Under the pieces are notes generated by a model that was not told the DNA's origin, ran no database searches, and saw only the letters and a list, made by a program, of their open reading frames with translations. From positions 333,001 through 397,000 of the forward strand of contig NW_026731948.1 in the NCBI RefSeq assembly GCF_028476545.1: DNA of 64,000 nucleotides, written 5' to 3'. Origin of the DNA: Physella acuta. Lineage: Eukaryota; Mollusca; Gastropoda; Physidae. Positions 1 to 13,078 of this stretch are shown piece after piece. The translations under genes and the position numbers were made by a program. Position 1 is the stretch's first letter. Each line of letters starts with the position of its first letter.

Positions 1-822
1 TATAATAGTAATATACTAGTATTACTAGATCTAGAACTAGAATCTAGATCATCTGTCATGTAAATTAATTAAACAATAAGTAATAAGTACACCATACGGG
101 CATAAGATCTATAAAATTAATAATGAAATTCTTTTTTAAAACATATAGTATAAATCAGTTCTTAAGTAAATTAAGTAACTGTAAGCCCTACTCAGCTGTT
201 TGAGAACCAAGAACTAAAGAACTTGGACCAAGTTCTTAAGTTCTGGGAGAAGTTGACTTAATGAATTTTAAACGAACATTTTACTGAAATGGTCTGAAAT
301 AAAAGGTTTTTAAAAACCTGGTCACAGGATTTGGATAGATAGATCTAGACTAGACTAGATCAAGTAGAAAGATGGATTCTCACATAGATCTAGATCTAAA
401 TCTAGTTTTAGCTAATTATAAATATAATTTTTGTGTAAGCCGAATCCTAATTGTTTTCAGTTTGTTCTTCTAGGCTAAGAAAAAATCACTGGTTTTCTTA
501 ATTTTTAAAATAAGAATGATTTCCCTTTGATTGGAAATTTCCAATTTTATTAAAAGTAGTAACGGTTGTTTCTAAAATACTACCCATATAAAATTGGCCC
601 ACTGCTGATTATTGATTATTATTAAAATAACAAAAACTTAGTATAAATTAACTTTACAAGCAGAGTACAGATTATATTCTAAATGCATCCTTTCTAAAGC
701 GATTAATTTTAAACTAATTACTTAGACTATTTGGAAAAAATTAATTGAACAGTTATGTTTACTACACCGTTGAGAAGAATAACAACTTTACTTTTACAAG
801 CTTTGTAATCGAAAAATGAGAA
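1..822. other. AT-rich flank, no gene seen
   Basis: No coding exon is recognised here. The stretch is AT-rich with many small TAGATCTAGA-type motifs, a local compositional habit that recurs elsewhere in the window (for example near 13,300-13,760). Confidence 0.5.
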
Positions 823-3800
823 ATGGCCAAAAGATTGTTTTGTATAATTAAACGTCTTGGGAATAAACCTTCTGTTAAGAGGTTAAACGTTGATTCCTGG
901 TCATTATTTAAGCGTCCTTTTCACGAAAATCTAATCTTATTTCAGTCATGTCAGATTTCATCGACATCATTACCTCAGAGAGACGTAAGGTTTGTAATTT
1001 TTTTTTGTAAACATTGATTATTAACAACAAAACAATTGGTTGGTTACTCACATTACGTGACATTAGGGAAGGGATTTCGGATGATTTTAGGTACCGATGT
1101 TGCCCCGATGTTGGGTTGTTAGTAGTAATGTAATCTCGACTAATTTTAGGGTTAGGCGTATGGACAGTATGGTAGGACTAGGGTTGGGGTTAAGCCTTAA
1201 GGACAGGGTTTGCATTGACAATGACATTAGCTAGTCATGTATAAAATTCCCCTGGGATTTCTTCCAACACAATCTATATATATAATTCTCTTCTGGGAGC
1301 TGTTAGAAAACAAGCTGCAAGCGCCTCCTTGCAGTCCCCTCTCTTTCTCTCTATCACTATCACTACCACCCCACCCCACCCCCACATTCTCTGGTGAGCT
1401 GTGGTCACGCTATTTACATTTTACAATCATAGAGACGGGTTTAGTGACGGCTATTAGGGGCAGATAATTTAGTTTGAAACGATTTTAAACTTAGAGGAGG
1501 TAACTAAGAGGAGGCTGCTTTCACGTGGGGGAGGGGGGGGGGTTTAGTGTTTTTAAGGAAATATTTTCAGTGGCAGCATTGGTACTGTCGAATTCACAAA
1601 TTATACATTACTGAAAAGTAGAAAAAAAAAACAACTAAATAGCGGCATATGATACGCAGCGGGTCGACTCGTTAATATTAATTTATTAAAGTGTCAACTG
1701 GATATGCCATTTACTCAAATTTCAGCCTGCTTTTCTTTGGGGATTTGCTACTACAAGTCACAGTTGTTGGATTTTGGAGTTTTCTCTCCTAAATACTAGA
1801 CAGACACTACTTAACTAGATAGTAGATTCTAGATGCCAAAAGATTGGTTGCTATCGAGCCACATCTGCCCCTGGGCTCAAACTAAAGACCAATGTCATTG
1901 TGAACCATAACCCAAGTCTTACCCTAGTTCTAATTTCTGATCACAGCACTTAACATATCACAATACTACTAACAACCTATTACTTATTTAGTTATTTTTA
2001 TTAGTCTTTTATTTTAGCCAGACACTGGTAGCACCCAGTACTCTGCTAAACAGCTGAGGGCATTTTAGCAGTAAGAGGGTTATCCCCCATGTTGATTGGA
2101 CAGGCCGTAATTCCTTCAGAAGAGATTAGACGTGTTAAACCTAGCTTAATTTGCTTTACACTTGTTAATAAATTAAAATTAATATTATTATAAATACTAT
2201 CTAGCATTACAAGAAATACTTACAATTAGACAAATGTTATTTGATCTTTAACTTATTAAAAGTTATCCTATAAATTGTATGTAATGCTTAGATCTAGGTA
2301 CTAATTGATATATTTTTTATTGTTATAACTCACGTGGCTATTTTAAAATTTATAAATAAGTATTTTAATTTTAATAGTGTATTAACTTCCCACAAGAAAA
2401 ATGTTGATGGTATAGACTTCCACTATGAAGTGATAGGCAAAGGAGAACATCATGTTCTATTGATTCCTGGGGCTCTAGGTAAGTTGTTTGACATAGTGAA
2501 CATTTTTTATACCACATATTTCATTAACATCCTTTTTGAGATCTCTTTAAGTTTTAACTTAAGTTTTAAATTAGCTTTTTAGAACTTTTCACTTAGATAA
2601 TAATATAGTCAAACCCACTTATCTTAACCTTGGTCATCTCTCCAACCTTTTTATGTCAAATTTTTTTATGCTTAACTACCTAATTCTCTCTTTGTTTTCG
2701 CATTTTCTCTCTGGTTATGTACAGTCTTTTATGTTGCTAATCCCTAATAGTTTGAGCACCAGAGAGGATTAAATTTGCCACTTAAAATTCTTAAACCCCA
2801 TGACTGATTGCAGGTTTTTGAAAATATTTGTGATCTCTTTCCTACATTTGTGTTTGGTTTTTCTTGTTTTGGCGGTCCCTTGATGGCTTACCTCTTTACA
2901 ATGATATGCCATTGTGAATTGAATTTTGTGCCTCGCACATTCATTAGAAAGACTTGCCCTCTTTTTGTGTCTTGTCTCTTCTTGTGTCTTGTCTCTTCTT
3001 ATTGTGTTGTAGATTGTTTAGTGGATTGTAGCTGTGATAGTTGCAGTTTTAGTCCCCTGTCCCAAGTTCAAGATTACAACCATATCAACAATGAACTTTG
3101 TTACAGTGTACACGATATACCGTCATGATAGTTAACCTGTTCCTCTCATCACATTTTTTCATTGGTATAGTTTTATCCTTTACATGAAAACTTAATTTTG
3201 TATAGGTTTTTCGCGAATTTTTCTTCCGCAACTGACTGGGCTTAGCAGTGAGAAATATACTTTGATAGCCTTTGACCCCAGAGGATTTGGTAAGAGTCGG
3301 CCACCAGACCGTGACTGGCCTTTAATGTACATGCAGCGAGATGCTGAGGACGCAGCCCAGTTTATGAAAGTAGGTCACTTACATATTGACATTATTTTTT
3401 TTCTTAGGGATTTAAAACTTTAACCAATTTAACATTCCATCAGGTATGAAAATGTTTAACTCTATTTACTCTAGTCTTTTTTCTCTTTCCATCTCATCTC
3501 TACTGCACCTGTTATGTATTGTCACTAAAATATTTTTAGAGTCTTGGGATTCCCCGCTACTCCGTGCTCGGCTGGAGTGATGGTGGCACTGTGGGTTTAA
3601 TACTCGCAGCCAACTACACTGGAAGCGTTCAGAAACTGCTCGTATGGGGTGCCAACGCTTACGTCAATGAACAAGATCTGGAGTTTTGTAACTGTAAGTA
3701 TCCACTGTATAGAAAGTTAAGTGGTAAATTAAAACATTTTGAACCATATTTTATGTAAGTTAATTCAGAGGCTCTAAACAAAATCATTCAAACATCTATT

Positions 3801-5167
3801 GATGGCATCACATGTAACTCCTTATTAGATATTTGTTACACTTGGCTTCTTATGTATTTTTGGCTCGTTTGGGCCAGGTGTAGCAATTATACATAAATAC
3901 AATCCACAACGAGAATCAGTATCATGGGTGTATAATTATCATCAATCACAAGAACACATGACAGGAAGAAAAACTGACGAGTAGGTACACGATGTTGACG
4001 CCACACCACATTGCTTCACACATCACTTTGTTCACACACTTTGTCTTGCTAGCACACCACTTTCAAGGCTTAGGCTACTCTCACACACATTCCGTGCCTA
4101 CACATTTTTGTTATAGACAATCCACGTCACATACTTCTCATTCAATTCTTTTCATTGTGTAAAACGGCTCTCTCATTGATGACTATAACTGTCTCATCAC
4201 TTTATCTCCTACAATAACCCTAGATTGTATTAATCCTTTAAATCTGCACACTCTAGAAAAAAAAACTTATCTTTTTTTTCAGCTGTCAAAGAAGTAAAAG
4301 ACTGGAGTCCTAAAATGAGAGATGCCTACACGGAGGTGTATGGAGAAGAATACTTAACAAAACAATCTAAAGCCTGGGTTCATGCAACTCACAATTACTT
4401 CACACAAAGAAATGGTTAGTTCTTACTTAAAAATTAAGCAAATTAAGTTAAAATATTTTTTAACAGTATTCCCATTTTTTTTTTTATCTATATGCAATTT
4501 TAAATAAGTCATTAATAAAATGTAATGTAGACAAAAAGCTATAAATATTAAAAACCATATCCTCTAGGTGACATTTGTATTGGCAGCTTACCCAACATTA
4601 AATGCCCAACCCTGATTGTGAATGGGCAAAAAGATTCCATAATATCACAGGAACATGCTGCATTTCTGGTGAAACACATTCCTAATTGCAAGTAAGACAC
4701 TTTCTATACAATTAACATTTTGACAAAAGATGTTCTAAGTGTAGAAATAATCAGCCAGCCTCTAGCATAGTATAATTGATGTCTCAGAAATAGCAAAATG
4801 CACTTCTTTGACAGAAGTAATGATATTTTAAGAGTCTTATATTTATCAATTTATTTGTTAAATGTAGTCTTAATTACTGTTTGATGAGGAATTTTACAAA
4901 CATTTTTTTATAGGATACATTTATGTAACTTTAATTATTTCCAAGTTTTCATTTATATAAGATTTTCTAAAAATATTATTTGTATTCTACATCTTATCAA
5001 TCCAATGTAACATTTAGCTACAAGTACTAATTAATATTTCCCTTTTTTGTATTTCCAGGTTGATAGAATGGCCTGATGGGAAACACAACTTGCACTTACA
5101 ACACCCCAAACAATTTAATGTTTTGGCAGAGGAGTTTCTAGATGAGGGAAACACCATCAAAGTTTAG
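823..5167 (+). CDS. BPHL: Valacyclovir hydrolase-like serine hydrolase (BPHL), mitochondrial
   Basis: An alpha/beta hydrolase closely matching the biphenyl hydrolase-like family, a mitochondrial esterase acting on amino-acid esters such as valacyclovir and on homocysteine thiolactone. Proposed exons: 823-984, 2361-2478, 3206-3369, 3540-3693, 4283-4414, 4568-4691, 5059-5167. Together they make 320 codons plus stop, a little longer than the vertebrate protein (about 290). Visible signatures are LLIPGALG, the family-typical DPRGFGKSRPPDRD, the nucleophile elbow GWSDGG (Ser161), Asp266 in NGQKDS and His294 in GKHNLHL, which form the catalytic triad. Exon 1 is basic and almost free of acidic residues, as expected for a mitochondrial presequence. 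It is the least certain part: it joins exon 2 in frame only through the weak acceptor ending at 2360, while the better-looking acceptor ending at 2377 is out of phase. Exons 2-7 are firm. The stop codon lies in the first unit of a minisatellite. The gene converges on HEATR3. Confidence 0.9.
1040..1235 (+). repeat. Dispersed repeat with degenerate TTAGGG-like core, copy 1
   Basis: The stretch contains GTTGTTAGTAGTA, TAATCTCGACTAATTTTA and several TTAGGGTTAGG-type words. The same words recur in the same order at about 12,055-12,290 in HEATR3 intron 1, so this is a dispersed element and not a chance telomere-like run. Its class is unknown. It lies in the proposed BPHL intron 1. Confidence 0.5.
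1690..1795 (+). repeat. Dispersed repeat sharing GGAGTTTTCTCTCCT, copy 1
   Basis: The segment shares the string TTTGGAGTTTTCTCTCCT and surrounding words (GGATTTGCT, CAACTGG) with about 24,305-24,430. Two unlinked copies suggest an interspersed repeat of unknown class. Confidence 0.4.
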
Positions 5168-5545
5168 ATTTGTCATGTGCTTTTGGAGACAGGAAACCCA
5201 AAGTTTAGATGTTTTGTTGGAGCCAGGAAACCCTAAGTTTAGATGTTTTGTTCTGTTGGAGCCAGGAAACCCAAAGTTTAGATGTTTTGTTGGAGCCAGG
5301 AAACCCAAAGTTTAGATGTTTTGTTGGAGCCAGGAAACCCTAAGTTTAGATGTTTTGTTCTGTTGGAGCCAGGAAACCCAAAGTTTAGATGTTTTGTTGG
5401 AGCCAGGAAACCCAAAGTTTAGATGTCTTGTTCTGTTGGAGCCAGGAAACCCAAAGTTGAGATGTTTTGTTGGAGCCAGGAAACCCAAAGTTTAGATATG
5501 TCTTGTTCTGTTGGGGACAGGAAACCTAAAGTTTAGATAAGATTT
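5157..5545 (+). repeat. Minisatellite spanning BPHL stop codon and 3' UTR
   Basis: About ten imperfect tandem units of roughly 33-40 bp. Each contains AAAGTTTAGAT, a T/G-rich stretch (TGTTTTGTTGGAG or the longer TTGTTCTGTTGGAG) and CCAGGAAACCC. The first unit supplies the last coding triplets Lys-Val and the TAG stop of BPHL. The array therefore grew from the coding end of the gene and forms the proximal 3' UTR. Confidence 0.9.
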
Positions 5546-6336
5546 GTTGTTAGAGTCAGGGATGTTTGGAAACTATGGATGTCACAAGTGATAGTGCACA
5601 AAGCATGTGAACATTTTACTTGATTTGTGTTGTACTGTTCAAAATAAGTATTTTAAAAAATCTAACAGAATGTGTAAATATAAAGCGTCTTTATAAATAA
5701 TTTTTTTTTTAACATTTGGTCTAAGTGGTATTTTAAAAATTTGAATCACACAACCTAAATTGTGTATGTATCATGTTAAAATTATATAAAACATGTTTGT
5801 AAAGTTTCTTCTGTCCCATTTTTATTTACATGTAAAAAAAATTATCAAATTATTTTTGGTAAAAACTCAGGGATCCTAAATTTATTGTTGTATGCACAGC
5901 TTTAATTTGAAAGTAAATACCTCACTGTTAATGATATTACTAACTTTTTAAACAAGCCAAGTTGCCTAAAGCCAATGGTCTTTCAATTTCTTGGTATAAA
6001 AACTCAAAAATTGTTCCTGTTATAGATTATGTATTTTTTATAGCAAGTAAAAAGGAAAGTCAATTGAATATGCCATTATTTATTTACATAAATTTACATT
6101 TTAATACCTCAGGAAATTGTGTTTTATACTTTTGTATGACAGTTCTATATACTTTTTGCAAAAGACAGTTAACTAATATGGACCAATTCTGTGGATGATT
6201 TTTATTCACAAAAATATTTGTATATATATCACTTGTAACACCTAATGGTGTTTTTTCTTTAAAACAATGTTTTAACTTGACCACAATATAATTCACAGAG
6301 CTGTTTATAAATAGTTAAAACAAATAGTAAAAATTG
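5546..6336. other. Convergent intergenic/3' UTR space, BPHL-HEATR3
   Basis: This AT-rich stretch lies between two genes transcribed towards each other. No exon is recognised. An AATAAA on the minus strand at 6201-6206, about 130 bp past the HEATR3 stop, is a reasonable polyadenylation signal for that gene. Confidence 0.5.
6201..6206 (-). promoter_or_regulatory. Candidate polyadenylation signal of HEATR3
   Basis: The plus strand reads TTTATT, giving AATAAA on the minus strand about 130 bp downstream of the HEATR3 stop codon. It is assigned by position and motif only. Confidence 0.45.
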
Positions 6337-9300
6337 TTATGAATGCGAGAGTTTGTATTTTATAAATCCTGAAAGATTCGCCTTGGCTGTCATGACAACT
6401 GCATAATTTTCTCCAAACTTTTTTCGTTGGCTTGACACCTGTAAAAATGTAAAGAATAATTTTTCAACAGGTCAAATATTTTGATTAATTACATACCAAC
6501 CATTAGCAATGATGTTACACTTTATCTACAGTGCAATTGTTTTTATGTGCATTTTAATATAAAATGAAAGAGTCAGGGAAATATTTTCATTTCATTTTTT
6601 TTTAAATTTTATGTTGCTAAATCATGTGATACTGTTAACTAAGCAATTTTCAAAATATGCATTTATAATACATTACTAATTTAAAAAAAACCACTTTAAT
6701 GTGCCCTACAAATATGCTGATTTCTTAAGCAAATAATTACACATGAGGTTTATCATAAAAGTAATTTACTTTAGTTCTGAAGGAAGGCTGCATAGATCTT
6801 AGTTTATCTACAAGTCCTATGTCCTTAGCAATCTGATTTGTGTTATCCTCTTTGAACACATCAAAGAGTGAGTCCAGTGCCTCAGATACAACAACTATGT
6901 CTGCATTGTTTGATGCCACCTCCAGAAGTACAGTCCCTATTTTCTGTCAAGAGAAATAATTCATTTTATACATGGTATTGTTTAATTTTTTGTGTGTTAA
7001 ATTTAAGTTTTTAATTTTATTCATATGAATAAAATTGGTAAAAAGAGTAACTACAACTGATTTGTTCCATTTTTGATTAGTGTTAAGTCTTGAGTGCAGA
7101 ATTATTAGGCAAACAGCACTTGATCAATACCTTCAGTATGGGGCTGGGTTCAGCTGATAAAATACACCCAATAGTTGAAATAATTTTAACCACATTGATC
7201 TGGGTCTCCCTGTTGTCTCCATCTTTAGCCAGACCCACAATAAAGTCTAGATCAGACTCTTTCATATCGCAAAACTGAAAGGAAAAACCCAGAGAAACAT
7301 GAATAATGAGAAAAAAAGAATGAACACAGAAAACAATGAAACTTTAACTGCTATTTTCATTAAGTTATTTAAAGCACTAAAGCTATTCCAAAAATACGTT
7401 ACAAAATCCACTGTATAATACTTTATTTCTCAAATTCATAATCAGTATTAAAACTACATAACTAGAATTTCAAACATTGAAAAAATAGCAAAAATGAGGG
7501 AACTCACACTAGCAGAATGAATGTCTGATAAACGCTGTATTACTGCTCTCATGGCATTGGTCACTGCCCATGAGAAATCTCCATCTGAAGAACCTATAAC
7601 AGTTATATAGAATTCACATTTTTTCAAATTTATAAAACAATGTGCACTGTTGTTGGGGCAAGTAATTATTTTTTGCTCGCCTTACTAAACACTAGAAAAC
7701 AAAATGGTTGCTAAAAACAAGCATTATAACTTAAAACAAATTTCACATTGTAGTAGTTTATATGGTAATAATGTCAGTAACATAAATCATAAAAACAATC
7801 CGTACCTTCATTTGTACTGACTAAACTGTACAGACTAGCCCAAATTGTTGTTAGGGTTGACTCAGAAATTAAAGACTCATCCAAAGCTCCCACAATGTTG
7901 CTAAAACACAACAACGCTCTAGTTTGCAGGTCTTTTAATCTAAAAATAAAAAACAGTGAATGCAATTTAAACAAAACTCTAGTTTACAGGACTTTTAATC
8001 TAAAAATAAAAAAAGAATACAATTGATTTACTAAATGATGTTTCAAAACCAAAATCATCTAATAAAATACTTAAATATGTATCACGTCTTACTTTTTTAA
8101 AGTGTTTCTACCACAAGAAGAAGTTCCTAGTTTGGCAATCAGTTCAACAGACAAGGCTGCTGCTTTCTGTAAAACCTATTTATAAAAAATGCAACACTTT
8201 GATTATGAACTAACAAAAAGAATAACTGTTATGACCAAAATTTTCATGTACATGAAAAAGGCTCACAATATTACAAAACTTCTTAATAACAGACTTACCT
8301 TTGTTAAAATATCATTCTCAGCAAAAACAGAAGTTATCTCGCTTGGAAGACAAAGTGCATTCTAGAAAAGGTTCAAATACACACTGAAATTATTTTAATA
8401 GTATAGTTTAATCATGAATAAAATAACAAACATAAAAGCCCCTCATTAAAAAATAAATATTTCAAATCTAACACTCACTGCAGTACTATCATCATCGACA
8501 TCATCCATACTTTCTGCCTCCATTGCCTGGTCGTCAGAAGACTCTCCTGACCCTGAACATTCTTGATCCTCCCATTCATCTGATAAAAAAAAAATAGTTA
8601 ATGACATCAAGATAAAAACAAAAATATCTGCTCCATCAAAAAAAAATTGATATAAAGATTACAAGTAATATGAAATATTGTAATAACTGTTTTAGTTTAC
8701 TCTCCAAACCTACCACCTGAGCAGCAGAGATTGGCCAGCAACTCAAGGCTCACAGCCTGGGCACTTAACAGTTTGTCTACCTCAGGCCACGTCACGTCAC
8801 TCTCATGCGAGGCATTCTAAACAAAGTCATTCATTAATTTCACACAATAAAGTAAGATTCATGTTATAAGTACATTTATGACATAGTGCGTGGTACAAGA
8901 TATGATTGCTAACTCAAAAGCCTTAACCCACAGATACATAGTGCTGACCATACAATCCCAACAAGTCAAGAAAACATGAACTCTACTTTATCTGCCCTTG
9001 AGAACCATCATGTATGAAAGGATATATAACTTACCCACACTCAAACATACATCACACAAAGAAGTTGAAAATGTATTTTAACATGATTACACTAAGATCT
9101 AAAAAAAAAAAAAATCAAACATACTTCAGCTGCATCTTCACTCCCCTTGATGGCTGTGTCTAGGACAGAATAACTGTCTAAATCCAGAACTCCAACTATA
9201 GTAGTGACTATCCCTTTGTAGTAAGCAGTTAAATCCACTTCAGACAAGTTCATAACAATTCCTTTTAAAATGACAAAATGGAAACCCAATTATAAAATAA

Positions 9301-12300
9301 TAATAACCAAATAATCATAATGATTAACTTACAGTATCAAAGTAAAGCTTACAGTATGTTACAAGTTTATATGTGACAGAAAACTTCACGTTAAACAACA
9401 ATTAATAATCTCTGCCATTCACGCAAGAGAGATGACTGCATCAGACATACAAAGTGCTGTGTATGATTCCACAACCTACCTATAGCATATGTTTTTAATA
9501 AAACAGCATCAATGCCACTAGGCACCTCCGCAATCAACTGTAAGAGCTGAGAGACAACTTCCTGTTGCTGGCAAACAACAGACACCTCAGGGTTGTTTTC
9601 ACTGACTATATGTAAACAACGAGCTGAAGATAACAAAAAAAAAACTATTTAAAAGTTTAAATAAAAAATTTTTTTTTTTACTTTTTAACACCGAAGAGCA
9701 CAAGATAACTAAAAAAATATGAATATAAACATGATTATTTGTTTAAAAATTCACTCTACAGTGTAAAATTAGCAATCACAACACCAAGATTAACAAAGTA
9801 AGAGCTCACCAACAGCAATACTTAAAGAGTATCCAAAAACATCTGGCTTCAGCATAGGTAAAAGCACAACAACCAACTTCTCCTTGTTGAACCATTTGAC
9901 AGCAGCACCATGACTTTCACTGCTCAACAAAATGAAATGGTTTTTTTTACAATGTGCTAATTTTTGTTTGACATGTTCTTGTCAATAAGATATAGTAAAA
10001 GAAACAACAACACAAAAACACACCATAAATTAGAGAGCAGCTCCATAGCTTCTATCAACACATCAGTTCTTGTGTCACTTTTGGCTGTGTCTTTCTGCGG
10101 TATCCAGCCATTGCCAAACTAGAGAAATAAAAAGTGTTGCACAAATATGAATACACAAGTAACAGGAAAAAAGTGACGTACTAGAATTACCACAAAAAAG
10201 TATATATAGCCTAATTGACCGGAACACAGAACAACAAATGTGATTTATTATTTGATGACCCTCATACCTCTTTTATAAGAGCTGTTAGTGGTGTGAGTAT
10301 ATCATTATCAATCATCACTTCACAAACATCTGAATGGCCGTACACACTCATGTTCCTAATAATAAAGAAAGATTTATTACAACTTCACTGACATATTTTC
10401 CTATACATTATAAATGTTAACTGGGCTTAATTAATAGGTTAATTTAATTTCTAAAAAATTCAATCTATTCATTTTTGAAGCATATCCAATTCAAGAAAAC
10501 AGTATAATCAGCACAAAGAAATAAAAACTGTTAAGGGTGTAAGCTTGACTAAAAATAGATTTCTGAACCAGTACCTTAAAGTGCCGATTTTTTGTCAAAA
10601 AGTGCTTGACTAATTTTAAAAAAGATCTTTGTAGACTTTCAGTTATATTATTCTTTTAAAGCTAACAGATATACTTTAAAAGTAGTAGATGTGAGCTTAA
10701 TTTTAATGCAGAGACTTCTAAAAAAAACAAAAAAAACCTAATTTCTTAATTAAAAACCAACATTTTCTGGTATTGAAATGTAGATCATCTGTTTCTTTAT
10801 AGTTCTGCATTAAAATAATAAAGGAGATTTAGCAACAAGTTTTAAGAAGAGGTGAAAGCAGCCGCATTCACTGAAATAGCAATATTGACAAAGGGTGTTA
10901 TTGCAATAGCAGGTCCAACATTTTTGGACCAGAGGTAATTTGTAATTTTGATAGAATATTAGTCTGTCAAAATGACCCCTGGCTCAAAAATTTCTTAAGT
11001 AAACACTAGCTAGTTTAAATTGCTCTAACACACTGTAGTAGCAGTACATGAAAAATGGCACTTTACCTTAAAGCACCCAAAGCATTTTTCTGTACTTCCA
11101 GACAAGAATCAAGAAACAATGGTGCTGTAATTTTCACAACATTTTCTTTGAGCAAATACCCAATAGCTTTTGGCTGTGAAACAATGCTGGCCATCAGCTG
11201 ACATCCACAGGCCCTCTCTTCTGTGTCTGGTGACTGCAACTGCCAAAATTGTTTTATTCGTTAATTATTAAATAATGTTAAACATATAGACCTATTGTCT
11301 AGTTTGTAACTTTATATTGCTATTAGAAATAGATCCAGAGAAGAGTTAATATTCTAAAAATAATTAAAAAGTATTAAAAAGTAAGTTTAGTATTAGTAAA
11401 GTAAGGGGTCATCCATTTAGGACATACACAACATTTTTGTCCAATATTTTTATAACATGTATTGTATACCTATTACTGAAATACAGATGTAATATCTTTT
11501 GGTTGTTTATTGTTAGGCCTAAATCTACATACTAAACTTAAATCTAGAACGTAGAGAGAAAAGTTACTTTGATTTAAAATTAAACAGCAAACCCTATAGG
11601 CCTAATATGTTATTTTTTTCAGTGATTTTCACATTACCAACTAAAAACTCATACAAAGTATTAAACACTGTGTGTGTGTGTGTGGGTGGGGTGTTAAAAA
11701 AGTATTATTCTCTGTAATCAGATGTATGTTAATAATTAATTTTAGCCTTTATAAGATGCAAGATGTCCATCAGTTCATGACCTATACTTCTGTTTTCAAA
11801 GAGGTACTATTTTATTGGGTATTAGGATTAGGGGTTGTCATAAGAACCTCTCACTTCAAGGACAGGTTCAGAATTTTGTGAAATAAGAGGCTAGGAGGGT
11901 TCCAGAAAGTGTGCTAACACGCTTTTACAATAATGTTAAAACTGAATTTAATAAAAAGCTGTTGAATCATCATCATGTTCACATTTTTTCTTTCAAAAAT
12001 TACAATAAAAATCTATCTAGGCATACCAACTTTTTCTAAGTGCTGACTGAGCTTAGTGAATATTTTAGATGAAGTTTTGGATGATTATAGATACCAGTGT
12101 GAGTGTCCGATACTAGACTCTCCCATAAAATAGGTGTGTTGTTAGTAGTAGTATTGTAATCTTGACTAATTTTATGGTTAGAAATTTGAAATTAGGGTTA
12201 GGACACTTAGGTGTATGGTAGGACCAGGTTTGGTGTTAGGGATAGGGCTAGCATTAGCCAGCCATGTGTCCAATAAAATTTAGGCTGATGCTAGCCGGAA

Positions 12301-13078
12301 TAAGATACGCATGTGCAATGGAGAGAACCTACGACTTGCGTTCACGGTGATGTTTTCGATGGTACTGCGCATGCGTGTGTTTACAACCGCAGAACCCTAA
12401 CACCAACTCTAACCCTATCCCTAATCCTCATTCTAGCCCTAACCCTAGCCACAGCTATCTTTTGCCGACTAAGTGGAGACGTTGGGGAGAAAAATCTTCT
12501 TCTGAGTAGTCACTTCGTAAAATTTATGTCGACCTAATTACTAGTAATTAGTTAACTTAAACTACCAGTAACCTAACACTGGGCTAACACCCCTTTTTAA
12601 AAGAAGATTCTATCATCGGACACCGGTGTAAAAATTCTCCCAAAGTTGTTTTTTTTTTAGGTAGTCTGAGGTGTGACGTAGATCTAACTATTATTTGTTC
12701 ATTCCTGGATTTTTGCGATGATATGCAACATCAACGTATCATGGAGGCGAGAGTTCAGGTAAATAAATAAATAATTTTAATTAATAATTTTTAAATATCT
12801 TTAAAAATCATGACGACAATTATCTCATATGTTCAATAGGACCCGAACCTCCGTGTGGACGTCTTGAATTAGTTAAATATAAATGGATGACCCCTACCCT
12901 AAGGACCGAAAAAAAAAATCTACGCTGCTCCTACTTTTTCCACAATGTTGGAAATGGATGACGGTACAGAATCGTGATCTCCAGATAATTCAGCTTCCAA
13001 GTCGAGTTCTTTTTCACTTACTATCCCAGTAGGATTGGGCTTCATAGCGCCAAATCGTTTTGTTTTATTTTTCCCCAT
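6337..13078 (-). CDS. HEATR3: HEAT repeat-containing protein 3 (Syo1-type import adaptor)
   Basis: Homologue of HEATR3/yeast Syo1, the adaptor that escorts 5S RNP ribosomal proteins (uL18 and uL5) into the nucleus with an importin. Exons in transcript order: 12935-13078, 11067-11239, 10268-10355, 10024-10118, 9810-9919, 9480-9623, 9125-9261, 8717-8816, 8479-8579, 8299-8361, 8093-8166, 7806-7939, 7508-7593, 7131-7274, 6770-6943, 6337-6438. They sum to 622 codons plus stop (human about 680). Family landmarks are the MGKNKTKRF start, EKLQ at the first exon junction, GALRNMSVYG, SEALDSLFDVF near the C terminus, and an acidic linker DEWEDQECSGSGES-like in exon 9 (about residues 331-364). Exon 1 is basic and may act in nuclear targeting. 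The 1.7-kb intron 1 holds telomere-like repeats. The start is shared head-to-head with the C18orf63 homologue. Confidence 0.93.
7916..8012. repeat. Small duplication of a HEATR3 3' splice-site region
   Basis: The sequence around the acceptor of HEATR3 exon 12 (7916-7952, containing CTCTAGTTTGCAGG and TCTTTTAATCTAAAAATAAA) is repeated about 60 bp upstream in the transcript at 7976-8012 with a few differences. The second copy lies in the intron and carries a decoy acceptor. Confidence 0.75.
8895..9030 (+). repeat. SINE fragment, family A
   Basis: Contains CATAGTGCTGACCATACAATCCC and ATGAACTCTACTTTATCTGCCC in the order found in the fuller copy at 58,511-58,732. This is a 3' fragment inside a HEATR3 intron. 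Confidence 0.6.
12055..12290 (+). repeat. Dispersed repeat with TTAGGG-like words, copy 2
   Basis: Same order of words as at 1,040-1,235: GGATGATT, GTTGTTAGTAGTA, TAATCTTGACTAATTTTA, TTAGGGTTAGG, GGTATGGTAGGAC-like and AGCCATGT. It lies in HEATR3 intron 1. Confidence 0.5.
12389..12470. repeat. Degenerate CCCTAA-like array
   Basis: A run of about a dozen imperfect CTAACCCTA-type hexamers or septamers, adjacent to the related repeat at 12,055-12,290. It resembles interstitial telomere-like sequence, but too degenerate to call a true telomere insertion. Confidence 0.45.

Noticed and set aside
2808-3128. 106-codon frame in the BPHL intron
   Set aside because: Starts at TTG, is low complexity with no match to the hydrolase, and is bounded by BPHL exons whose phases join without it.
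12731-12766. Plus-strand ATG followed by a GTAAAT donor-like site in HEATR3 intron 1
   Set aside because: Only a few codons, no downstream partner exon and no homology.
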